Assembly (NCBI GenBank): GCA_034638255.1
Contig: JAWPGT010000015.1
Location: forward strand, 186,001 to 250,000
From: Coprinus comatus
Taxonomy: Eukaryota > Basidiomycota > Agaricomycetes > Agaricales > Agaricaceae
Direction: 5' to 3'
DNA length: 64,000 nt
The translations under genes were made by a program, and so were the position numbers. This document shows, piece after piece, positions 34,286 to 45,102 of the stretch (position 1 is its first letter; the number at the start of each line of letters is the position of its first letter). Below the pieces are notes generated by a model, which was not told where the DNA came from, searched no databases, and saw only the letters and a list, made by a program, of their open reading frames with translations.

Positions 34286-36383
34286 TCACTCTGAAAACTC
34301 TAAACTCCTAACCAACTCAGCCTTTCTCAGTCGCGGTACAATTCTTGCTTTAAACGGTTCTGGATACCTATATAACCAAAGTTCAGTCTCATCAATATCA
34401 CCACAATATAAAAAAGTAGCGCAATTCCCCACTAAACAGCCAAAGGATGATTGATACTCACTGAATAAAATCATCATTATAAATCGGTTCCATCTTGACT
34501 GGTTGTTTATACTCATCCAAAGGAGGTAGAATATCAAAAACGGAAAGAACGGAAGCAAGAGTAATAAATAATGCAGCATTACTGAAATGGCTTCCTGGAC
34601 AGAGTCTACGACCATAACCAAAAACGGTTGTTGAAGGATCTCTAGCATCAGGATTCCATTTTCCGTTTTTGAGGAAACGATCTGGCATGAAACGGTATGG
34701 CTCGTCATATGCTTTTGGATCATGTGTAATTCTCCTGAAGATGAAAGAATAGTACGATGTTTCAGAGTCAATGCCATTTTGAAGAGTTTGAGGATTTTGC
34801 AACTGCAACTAACCATATGTTAGGTAAAACTATTGTGCCTTTAGGAACAAAATAGCCTTCGTATTCGTCATTTTCTGAGCACATGTGAGGGAGGCCTGTC
34901 AAATATTATAGTTTGGTTATTAGAGAGAAGACAGCTTGAAAGGCGTTACTTACCCAAAGGTCCTACAGGATTCCATCTCAAGGCCTCCTTTCCCAGTGCA
35001 TCAATATATGGAAGGGAATCTCTATCATCAAAGTCTGGTAGTCGATCACCAAGTACTTTGTCTAATTCTTCTTGAGCCTTCTTCTGCACCTCCGGGTAAA
35101 TACACATAGCGAGGAAAAAGGATTGTATGGTAGATACGGTCTGTAATTCATATGTTAATCTCATGTCACATTCCATCGGCATTGGTTACATACAGTGTCT
35201 GCTCCGCCTACAGACTAGTATCAGAATATTCATTCAAAGAGAAATGTATCATACGACGAACCAGCATATGTACTCGCAGTTGCACATCTAGCAACTTCCT
35301 CTTCTGTATCTCTATTTGATCCGTTTTTATCTGACAAGGCTTCGATTAAAGTCGCTGCAAAGCTTGGTCTAGCAACCCCTTGTTTCAATTGTCTCTTTAC
35401 TGTTTCAAAAGGTTCATGGGAGACATAATGATTAAGTTTATTGATTTCTTCCGCTCTCCGTTTCCATCCCGCGCCAGGGAACCATTTCGGTACGTATCTC
35501 AACGCAGGAATTATTTCCACTAGATAGTTGCCTGGGACTACAGCTTCAGATCCAGCACGTAGGACTTCCTCTGTATGTTTGATGAGAGGTTCGTTCAAGT
35601 CTTCAATTTCCATTCCGTATGTGATGTCCATAATGGTAGCGGCAAATAGACTATTCCATCATGTAAGGTGAGCAGCGGAGTATATTATATATATGATACA
35701 AAGAAATTCTAAAAGACTTACTGCCGTATATGCTGATAGAAATCATCCGGCGTGTCGAGAAGCTTCTTCAAAAAGACATGGCATTTTCTCAGTTGGATAG
35801 GTTGATATTTGGGTACTTCATTGTCATTGAAATGTTCGTGGAAGACTCGTCGAAGTCTTCGCCACCATGGACCATATGCTACGAGTGACATATTATATCC
35901 CCAGCCCATACTGTTCAAAATAATGTGAGTCACTGATGCAGAGGTTTAGCTGAAACAGAAAGTGAAGCCTCACAAATCCATTAGAGTAATCATTTTAGGG
36001 CGATCGGAATATACTGAAGATCGTTTATCAAAAACGTGAGCAGCTCGTTCAGGGGAACCAATGACAAGAAATGGTTGCCCCGCGAGCTTAAAGAACACTA
36101 TATCTCCTGTAAATTGCGTCACACATCAGCATCTGACCATATAACTGAGCACTGTAGGACGCGACTTGCCGTGCTTGTCATTCCATTCTGTATACTTGAG
36201 CCAAGGCTTTTGAAATGTTGCTTCGAGAAGACTCCCAATGAGAGGATATCCCTTTGGTCCTGGTGGATATGGTAGTCGACGAGGATTAGCGCGTACGTCC
36301 TTGAGATAGAGATAGAACCATAAAGAGAGCCCTGTAGTCACGAAAGCAAGCACGAAAGGATGTGAGGTTAGAACACCATTCAT
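34286..36383 (-). CDS. cytochrome P450 monooxygenase (right cluster, gene 1)
   Basis: Nine exons on the minus strand: 36383-36170, 36106-35974, 35910-35722, 35650-35262, a 14-nt exon near 35213-35200 (GGADT), then exons through to the stop at 34286. Seen: anchor, LPYPPGP hinge, [15 protein letters not shown] (ExxR), MPDRFL, and [11 protein letters not shown]. Two splicing oddities. The first intron begins with GC (CACG then GCAAGT). The exon 35650-35262 is 389 nt, exactly the sum of exons 4 and 5 (265 + 124) of the other genes, so intron 4 is missing precisely. The gene reads intact and borders the right arm of the inverted duplication. Confidence 0.88.
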
Positions 36384-36714
36384 GATGAAAATTATAGAGC
36401 TGTGAGTTTAAGAGAGAAAAGGAGTGTTCTTATAAGCATATCTGTGCTCGCAAATATGGATGCCCTCAAACAGCGCCCGAAATTTCAGATTTGACAGATG
36501 CACGTGGAGAGAACTATTTCGGGGTTTGTTTTATGAACATGCCGTATACAGAGTCCTTGGTGCGGATGGATATGTACACCACATTCACGCCCGAAAGGGA
36601 GATTGAGTATGAACGTTCGGTGGGAACGATATGATGGATTTTGGATGTACGTAGCCTTAGGTTAAACGTACTTAGGGCTGAACGTAAAGAGCCAGAGCTG
36701 GAAATGTGTCTCCA
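36384..36714. other. 5' region of P450, up to the right arm
   Basis: Presumed promoter of the P450 starting at 36383 and the junction with the inverted-repeat arm. No gene seen. Confidence 0.35.
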
Positions 36715-36946
36715 GAGTTCTCCAGACTCCAGACCCCAGCATGTTTCTCCCCCAAGCCACGTGATACTAATTAAGATGTGCGTTGTAGAGGTCTATGCAA
36801 ATGAACTTATTCTGGGAGTCTGTGGATCATTTATTTCGGGCGCATCGTGGGCGTCCATCGAATATCGATCGATGGCTGAGTTTCAAAATTGGTCAGTGCA
36901 TCATATGTTATGTTTTAGACCATTTGGGAAAGGGGCTGCTGTGGGG

Positions 36947-37101
36947 TATATAAACCCTGTCCAGGATGGCTAACACTCATCACACCAATGTTCTTTCTTT
37001 CGCCCACTTCGTCTCTCTTCACTCAACTCTCTCCTCGTCGGATGCCCCGTCCTGGGTACACGACTGAGCGTATCGTTCACTGTTCGATATTGAATGGTTG
37101 A
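36947..37101 (+). other. TATA-box unit with 37-aa frame, right-arm copy
   Basis: TATATAA at 36947-36953, then an ATG at 36988 opening a 37-residue frame that stops at 37101. The frame is the same as on the left (14480-14367). Possible start of a small spliced gene or a non-coding transcript; no family recognised. Confidence 0.3.
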
Positions 37102-37261
37102 CCTGATGCCTACCACACATCGCGGTCTGTTTATCGACAATGTTGAGTAAGTTCTTCAGCATTCTGGGAACGAACATAGCTAATGTCAACCGATAATCAG
37201 TAGATCCCATATCTTTGTATGTGATTCAACCTTTCCACGGGTCGTTTCAATACACAATACG

Positions 37262-37555
37262 GTGACATGCCACACATCAGCAGTACGTGCTTGTTCTCGT
37301 CATTTCTCACAGTATCTAACCACCAATTCAGCGTATCGCTACGACTTCTATGCACAGATAGTCATGTACCTGCACCAATTTGTTACCTTTGTTACCGCAA
37401 ATCACATAGCGGTGATAACCACACAACCAAGTAAATCGTCGTGGTCATTATCACCATTGTCGTATCCTGCGTTTTCTTTTGCCATTATATGGTACTGGCT
37501 TAAGTTCACCATACTTCGGTGTACTGCATACGTTCAACTCAAGTTCAAGCATTGA
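37262..37555 (+). other. possible small ORF conserved in both arms (97 aa)
   Basis: Counterpart of 14207-13923, three codons longer by an in-frame insertion (PSKSSWSLSPL against PNTSLSPL). Could be a downstream exon of the TATA-driven unit. Weak evidence of coding. Confidence 0.25.
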
Positions 37556-38610
37556 CATGTTTGTTAGTGGCGTAGTAAGTCTCACATCATCCGATCTCAA
37601 CGAGTATAGCTAATTATGTGTCAACTTAGTGGCTCATCGAATGGTAACTTGGTCCTTCTTGGGCATGGCATTGGCTAACATATAATCTAGTCATACTCTG
37701 GTCGGGTCATACACCACTTGCACTTGGAAATCGCAAACAACACAACGGGGATATCCACAATGAGTACGTTCTTCTCTTTATTTACCATGATCATGGCTGA
37801 TACACCAATCAGCCTAGTCGCTCACCATGACGAACATGACCGGTATATCTCCGCTATTGCAGCCTTATTTCTTTTTCTTTTCTTGTACGTTGGTTGAATC
37901 TTCGAGTTTCAAGTGTTGACCAGCTGATCATCTACCCATAGATATTGCTCTCTCTTTTTCTCTCTCTTTTCTTTCTTTCTTCCTTCCTTCTTTCTTCCTC
38001 TTTTCAACTTCTAGATACCATTTTTAGTGCAGGTAGCACCTTGGAGTCAAATCCAGGGGCTGCAGTCTATCAAGCCTGGAGGATGTTGTCTGGTGGGTAA
38101 TCCTCCCGATTATCTGTCATCTTCTGAATCCAGGGACTGAGGACAACGTTTCACTTGTCTGTGCCATCAGCCAAAGCTGGAGGACCCGCCGTTGTAGTCC
38201 CCTCGACTTACTTCCCATACAGAGTAGTCCCCTCGACTACTTTGTAACATGTTAATAAGATCTTAGACTGAGATTAATGAGGTCAATAGCTGAGGCATCC
38301 CCCCACCGCCTTTCAACTTCTATCAACCCTATTTTATTATCCTATTTCTTACTTCTTTTCTCTTTCTCTTTCTTTCTTCTTTCTCCTTTGTTCTTTCTTA
38401 TATTCATTCATTTTTATTTTCAATAACTATCGATTCAATGTTGTCTAATTAGAAATCCAAAATTAAATCCAAAACTAACTGAATCAATTTTAAAAATAAC
38501 AATAGTAGATTCCAATGTTCTACATATGTACATGTATTGATTATCAAAAATACAACACGATAGGATTAATAGCAAACAAGCAACCATTTGACGGCAAGGC
38601 GTGTTCTTAC
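37556..38610. other. non-coding block of right arm
   Basis: Mirror of 12870-13920, including the pyrimidine-rich tracts (this strand), the two hairpin units near 38204-38245 and the 3' flank of the P450. No gene seen. Confidence 0.4.
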
Positions 38611-40686
38611 TCAATCCAATACCTCAGTATTCAACCGAATGAGGTCCTCAGCCATTTTTGATCTCGGTGTAATCTTACACGGGAAAGGGACGGGATATCT
38701 AAAAAGCTCAAGTGTCAGTACGAAAGCCACCCCGTCAATACACAATGAACATAAGAAACAACGAACGATAACAATCCATTGGTCATTTCATGTTTAAAAG
38801 CAATTTCTTTCCCATTTTCATCAACACCGGGACCTATTTCAAAAACAGACAGAACATGCGCGATGATAGTATACAATGAATTGTCGGCAAAGAACCTCGC
38901 AGGGCAGATTCGCCTTCCATATCCAAAGGCAGCGACAGTAGGATCCCGGACCTTAGGATTGATTTTGCCATCCTTAATAAAACGGTCGGGATTGAAGGTC
39001 AAAGGATCGGGATAAGTTTCAGGATCATGGAGAATGGACCTAAGAATCCTCTCGTATCATTTGCATATTTTATAGGACATTGTATGAACATACCATGAAT
39101 TTCCCATCACAAGTGTACCCTTGGGAATAAAATACCCATTGTATTCATCATCCTCACTACACATATGTGCTAGGGCTATTCAGATAGATGAGATCGGTGC
39201 TAATATAACTGGTGACCGAACACAGAACTCACCCAACGGTAGAACTACTTGCCACCTCATTGCTTCCTTGACGATGGCATTAATATAAGGCAGATTTGGA
39301 CGATCACTGAATTCTGGTAAACGCCCTCCTAGGACAGCATCTAATTCAACACGAGCTTTCTTCTGAACTTCGGGGTAGATGGTCATGGCCATAAAGAAAC
39401 TTTGAACTGTAGATAAAGTCTTAACGGGATTAGTTTATTATTTTGTTGTGTTACCGATATGTATGGAGCTTACAGTATCAGCTCCGGCTGTTGGTGATTA
39501 ATAAATGTGGTCATAAGATGACATGAAGTGAGATGCACCTGCATAAGAAACTGCACAAGTATCAGCACCAATTTCTTCCTCCTCTGCACGATTAGGTGCA
39601 CCCTCAGGTGGTAAGTTTTCGATGACAGACGTTGCAATTGAAGGTATCGCTGTTCCTGCTGCCTATAAAGCAAATTTACAATTAGTTAATATAATGTGTC
39701 ACACGTTGCCTCAAACTTGCCATTTCATCTTTGACCTGCTGAAAAGGTATGCTAGCCACACGGTTATTTATATATTTCCACCGATCAGCTTTTCGTTTCC
39801 AATTAGCACCCGGGAACCAACTAGGAATATGTTTCATGGCAGGAATAAGATCAACCAGAAATGCTCCAGGCAGTGCTGCTTCATTCACACCGGCAAGTGC
39901 TTCTTCAATCATTTCAATGTAAGGATCCTTCATCTCTTTCACCGTGATACCATAGGCCAACTTCATTATCGTCGATGCGAACAAGCTATTGACAGTATAA
40001 AAGTGATCAGAAATAAAACATGAAGAAAAGGTCTTTTAACTGACAGTCGTATATGAGCCATGAATTCATCCGGTGTCTCCAATAGTCGACAAAGGAAAGC
40101 ACGAGCACCTTCTACCTGAACGGGTTGGTGCTTATGTACGACATTCGGGTGGAATTGGTCATGAATTGCACGACGATGGCGACGCCACCATTCTCCGTAA
40201 GGCAAAAATCCCATGTTATACCCCCAATCCATTCTTCATAGTAATAGGCATTATTCTTAAACAGCAATAGAATATATTTATATTTACTCACAGTTCCAGG
40301 ATCATAGGTAGCCTTGGGCGATCAGAGTAATTAGAAGAACGTTTCTCAAATAGATCATACGCTCGTTCATATTTTCCAAGAATGAGGAATGGTGTTCCAA
40401 GAGCTTCAAAGTATATCATATCACCTAACCCTCCGTTCAGTTGATAGACTATGCTAACAATCCGGAATCACACACCATAAGTCTTAAACCATTCGTCATA
40501 GACAAGCCAAGCTTTGAAGTTGGGCATTTCCAGTAAACTTCCGATGATGGGATACCCCTTTGGACCTGGTGGTAGAGGCAATCTTTTAGGATTGATTCTT
40601 CGATTTTGAATATATATGTTCAGTCTCCAGACAACAGCAAGTCCAACGGCAAGTACGACGGCGTGAAGATTGAGATTGAGAGTCAT
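38611..40686 (-). CDS. cytochrome P450 monooxygenase, right-arm copy
   Basis: Duplicate of 10771-12869 with only scattered substitutions; exon 1 (40686-40476) is again 211 nt and the stop is at 38613-38611. All splice sites inspected are usable, including the 14-nt AGADT exon. Motifs: [41 protein letters not shown], with Ala in place of the usual Gly after the haem Cys. The fourth intron has a consensus-like GC donor (ATG then GCAAGT) and ends TATAG, so a GC-AG intron is shared by both arms. Both duplicates appear to be intact. Confidence 0.88.
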
Positions 40687-41244
40687 ACTGCAAATGACAG
40701 CTGTGAATGGTTATGCCAGGATGTCTCTAATCTTGATAACTTCTCGAGTTTCTACTATATAAAGCCCCGATAGCATTTGCATTGTCAAACCCTGTAAAGG
40801 ACTCAGGGGGCTTTTAAAGTCACATGCGATGGAGAATCGAGTAAGAATTGTATAAGACCTTCACATGCTGTCGGAGATTGTCAGATCTGAAGGATTGGGT
40901 GGGATTGGGTGGGAAAACTTATCAACATTCAGAACCTACATAGTACCTATTTTTAGATTAATTTAGATTAAAATAAAATAAAGCGAACAACAATGCCGCG
41001 ATAACAGCATCTTCTTCTAGAAGTAGCTTGGCATACTGAGAACCTGCTGCGAACCTGCCGAGAAGCCAGTTATTCCACGATATTCGTATTAGTAGTCCTA
41101 TTGAATGAGGTCCGAAGCCGGGGAATTCTCTTTCAACGTTCAACTCTTGTATCTCGTATCTCTGGTTCTTTTTAGGTTTTCTTTTCTTACCTCTTAGTAA
41201 TAATACGCCATTCAAATTGTTTCATTATTGTTAGATGTTTAAAG
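40687..41244 (-). promoter_or_regulatory. P450 promoter and PhzF 3' flank, right arm
   Basis: A TATATAA at about 40756-40762 lies some 70 bases upstream of the P450 start. About 165 bases present in the left arm are absent here. Confidence 0.4.
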
Positions 41245-42245
41245 TTAAGATGGCACAACTAGATAGCCCGACATAACTCCAACCGCCTCTCCACCAAGCT
41301 CAATCTTTCTAATCTCGCCATCTTCACCAACCTCAACCATTACCTCAATCTCACTCCTTCTATTCACCTCAACACCCTGAACAATCTCAATCTTCCATTT
41401 CCCTCCTCCCTTTCGTTTCGCAAGATATCCACCCAGAGTAGAAGCAGCCGAACCAGTAGCCGGATCCTCCAACGTCTCATTAAACATCCTAGTCCTAACC
41501 ACACCGTCCTTAGGTCTCTCATAAAACGCATACAATCCTACATGTCCCTGCCATTCTCCAAGCCAAGGTATTTCAATACTCTGACCACCAGCAACAAACT
41601 TCAACTTATTCAACGCATCTTCCGAATTCAACTTCACCAACACAAATGTCATTCCCTTCACAATAGATACCACATCTTCACTTCCATCTAACCCATTAAC
41701 ATAATCCTTCGATTCCAAACGATGTTGAGCTGATTTAAAAGATCGAGTTGGATAGGGTTATGTTCTTTATAATCTATTGGAACTTCTAATCGGACTTTAT
41801 TCGTTCCTTCTTGACGAATAGCAGGTATTAATCCGGATAAAGTCTTTAATGTAATGGTATCTCGACGATTTTGGGTGATTGATTGAGATCCTGGACCAGA
41901 TAATAAATACCAACTTGAACCGATTGTTGGATGACCTGCGAATGGTAATTCTGTTTCTTTCGCAAAGATATCTATTTTAATAGGAGTGTCTATATTTGAA
42001 TCTTGAGGTGATTCGTGTAAGAAAACGGTTTCGGATAAATTGAATTCGCGAGCTATCAATTGTTTTTGACGTTTTGTGAGTTCGATTTTGTGGGAATTGG
42101 AGTTGGAGTTGGAGTTGGAGTTGGAGTTGGAGTTGGGAATGTGAACGATTGCGAGTGGATTGCCGAGATATTTTGTTGATGTGAAGACGTCGATAATATC
42201 GTATTTTAGTCTTATTTGGTCCCGAGCATCGGAAGTGGAAGTCAT
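41245..42245 (-). pseudogene. PhzF-like gene, right copy, frameshifted
   Basis: Counterpart of 9070-10050. It begins MTSTSDARDQ at 42245 and keeps the NLSETVF, PFAGHPTIGS and DPATGSAASTLGG motifs, but one base is missing near 41742: the left reads CTCGATTCTTTTAAA and the right CTCGATCTTTTAAA. The upstream frame then ends at 41688, and the rest (41718-41245) is in another frame. The length of 1001 nt agrees with 981 plus six extra NS-repeat codons and one extra Gly codon, minus the missing base. The break falls in the middle of the protein, so without correction it would give only half the two-lobed fold. Confidence 0.82.
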
Positions 42246-42660
42246 TATGGGTTGTTCGAGTGATGGTTTGGATGAATTGTATATCGATGTTGATCATTTA
42301 TATAAAAATGTGAATCGTTATGACTCATTTTTAAAATCTTGTGGCATAGTTGTGGCATCATCCTTGTAAGCGTTTCCGTCGGTTGTCCGAGAAAATTTGG
42401 TTAATGAGTCATAACGCAACGGCACAAGTGCCAAGTCTCTCCTCACCATGTGCAAAACGTGTGTATGGAGAATATCATAACCGAGTTATCGCTATCCACA
42501 TGGAGTATCCAGATGTAATATACCGATAGGGGGTAATTTTTGGGGTGTATGATATTGTTGTGTTGTACATTTAGAACCCAAGTCTGGACCAACTAAGTCA
42601 GCATGTTGTATATCCATATCAAAATCACACTGTACCATTACATACTAGAAAAAAGTAATT
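42246..42660 (-). promoter_or_regulatory. ORC5-PhzF intergenic, right arm
   Basis: Mirror of 8616-9069. TATATAA-type sequence near 42297-42303 upstream of the PhzF start. No gene seen. Confidence 0.35.
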
Positions 42661-44704
42661 CTATGCAACCTCCCATAAAAGATCGTTCAATGGTACATCC
42701 AACTCTTTCGCCAAAGTCAAAGCAGTATCCAGAGAAATAGCACTTTTAAACTGTGGAGGACCATCTATTCTATCCATAGGTGATGTTCTTAACAATAAAT
42801 GCATACTCGTCAATTCCATTACCTAAAGAAAAACAAAAGCGACAGTCAATACTCAGTCTTTTTTTCTTTTCTTTTTCCAAACTAAACCAAAAATAGGAGC
42901 TGAAACGAACGAACAGGGAGAAGGAGAGAGAGAGAGAAAGAAAAAAGGAAAGAGAAAACATACGTTATTCTGAATCGCAATCCTTCCAATCTCATTATCC
43001 GTATATTCTCCAGGAATCATAAATTCAGGTGCAGGCAACCTCCAACCTGAATCCGCATCATTCTCTTCAAGTATAGCACCAAGTATGGCTATCATTCTAT
43101 CAATCGGAAACGAAGTTGGTCCTAAGAGTTGTTGTGGGATCTAATAAGAAAAAAACACGTGAAAAATTGAATCGAAAAAAGCGAATATAAATATATATGA
43201 TTTAGGATAGAAGTGAAAAGAATCAAGTACCTTGGAAGGACCTTTAGTTTTAGTTTTTCTCATCGTAGCTTTTCGTTTCCTTTTTTTCTCATCTAAACCT
43301 CTTCCAAACATTCGAATATCGGATTTGGGTGGATTCGTAGAAGCGATATAAGATGCTAATAAGATAAATTTGGATATTCGAGGTAACGATGATAATCCTT
43401 TATCTTTATCTTCTGTTGAACCCGGTTTCGTACCAACAACACCAGAACCAACTCGTCTGCTAGGTGTTGAAGGTAAACTTGAATTCTGGTTTGAAATATT
43501 AAGATTGAGCGCGAATTTGGATGATAATGGTTGAGATTGAGATTGAGAAAGTAACGATGGTGGCGGATCATTCAATTTTGCCCAAGTTGTTGCATTCGTT
43601 AAACGTGGATGAAGTTGTTCAAGAGCTTGTGTTATAGTTGGATTAAATAGTTTGATGAGACGTAATCGAATATCTTCTGTTGGTTCAATCATTAGTGTAT
43701 CACTTTCACCGGTAGTTTCATCAAGATTGCTCTCGCTTTCGCTTTCATTGGAGGAGGTAGAGGTGAAAAGAGGTTTAATGAAACCGGGCCAACGTGCAGC
43801 TGCGATATAAGATAATTCATCGAGGTCGTGGGTAAATGGATAACAGATATCGACGAGTGTGGTTATGTAGTGTGTGTATAGGTTTTGAAGGGATGGTGCG
43901 TAGTATTTCGAGTAAGCCGATACAGGGTTGGAGGAGTTGGAGTCTGAGGTGGAGGTTGTAGATGAGATGGTGGAAAAGCGCGAGGATAAGTGGATTGTTA
44001 TGTCTATTTTTATTTTGTGAATCAAGAATTTTAGTGGAAAGTAAAAGAAGAAGGACCTTGTTTGGAAAGAGGATTGATGTCGATGAAGTATGGATCTGGG
44101 GAGGCTCCTAAAGGTGGCTTTACGTCTTGCCATTGGGTTTGGGAAAGGAGGATTACAGTTATATCCAGTTGACTCTGTTTTTCCTTTGATCAGCATTTGA
44201 AGTATTGGAGATATTAAGACATACGAGTTCTTTTAATCTTGACAGTGGCATTATGGAATCCGGTAATCTCTCCTTTATTTTATGGGCATATGTGATACTA
44301 ACCACGAAACGAAGAGGTTTATTCACAACGGCCGATAGTTTTGTATGTATATGTTTGAGTCCATGAAGGAATCCATCCCAGCTATCGTTCCAACGTCCAC
44401 CAAGACTTTCGGAATCAACAACAGAATAGCCAGTGTCCCAGGTGATTTCCCATTGGGCCAGAGCATTTAATATTTCGTCAAAGAGAAGACGTTGAGTGAA
44501 GCATAGGGTTGCATCGATGTTCACGCGGTGGATTGCATAGTTGCTGTGTGCAGACAAGTCAGGTGAAGCAAGAGCTGACGCGAGGATGCGTGCAGTGGCT
44601 GGCAGAGATGTTGTGTCAGTAATATATACGAATGGTGGTGGATATGTTGATATTAAACTGGATATTTCGTGAATAAAGTCAGAGTATCCAGCCGTTGAGC
44701 CCAT
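42661..44704 (-). CDS. ORC5: origin recognition complex subunit 5
   Basis: Five exons (44704-44225, 44174-44057, 44003-43231, 43140-42964, 42822-42661) total 1710 nt, 569 residues, in one frame. ORC5 is a subunit of the nuclear complex that binds replication origins and helps load the MCM helicase. Matches to the family: CFTQRLLFDEILN, the TVILLSQTQW strand, SKFILLASYIASTNPPKSD, LGPTSFPIDRMIAILGAI, and DGPPQFKSAISLDTALTLAK near the C-terminus. The position of the usual Walker A loop reads ITDTTSLPAT, without GxxGxGK, and the Walker B Asp is not evident, so ATP binding by this subunit is doubtful. This copy is intact; the left-arm copy is frameshifted. Confidence 0.88.
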
Positions 44705-45102
44705 TGAAGCGTAGTTGGGAGTTGATCTGAAATTGATATGACGCAGTAGAGCTAATTAAAGACTGTTTGGTTTGTGGCCCTGAACCAAACACGTTGCCTT
44801 GACTTCTCTCGTAATGTTCAACTGTTAACCACCCACCAAGGTAAGAGAATAATCTCTAATATGGATGGTATATCTGATGATATATCTCCAGTTTATCAAT
44901 CAATTCTACCTGTCATCTGACTCTTGGCGACGGCCTACTTTCCCACATAGTCCTTCGCGAAAAGCCCAAGTGCACAGACTCAGTATCGCTGGAAGACTGA
45001 GCTTATAACTATTAGGTGGCCTATAAACGCCCTGCTCCCTTTTGACCAAGGGTCCTTTCATCCAACTTGACTCGCAGCCCAAATCCTTGAAATCTACGGA
45101 AT
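44705..45102. promoter_or_regulatory. divergent promoter region between ORC5 and F-box gene
   Basis: About 400 bases separate two divergent genes. All but the last 76 bases belong to the duplicated arm. No TATA box is obvious. Confidence 0.4.

Larger units (their letters stand above)
36715..45026 (-). repeat. right arm of large inverted duplication
   Basis: Reverse-oriented counterpart of 6254 to about 14780. It carries ORC5 (intact), PhzF (frameshifted), P450 (intact) and the non-coding block. Its outer edge at 45026 lies 76 bases before the start of the F-box/WD40 gene, within what is probably the shared ORC5/F-box promoter region. This suggests the right location may be the original one (inference). 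Confidence 0.9.

Noticed and set aside
36715..45026. Retrotransposon or DNA transposon as the cause of the inverted repeats
   Set aside because: The arms contain host genes with introns; no transposase, reverse transcriptase, terminal repeats or clear target duplication was seen.
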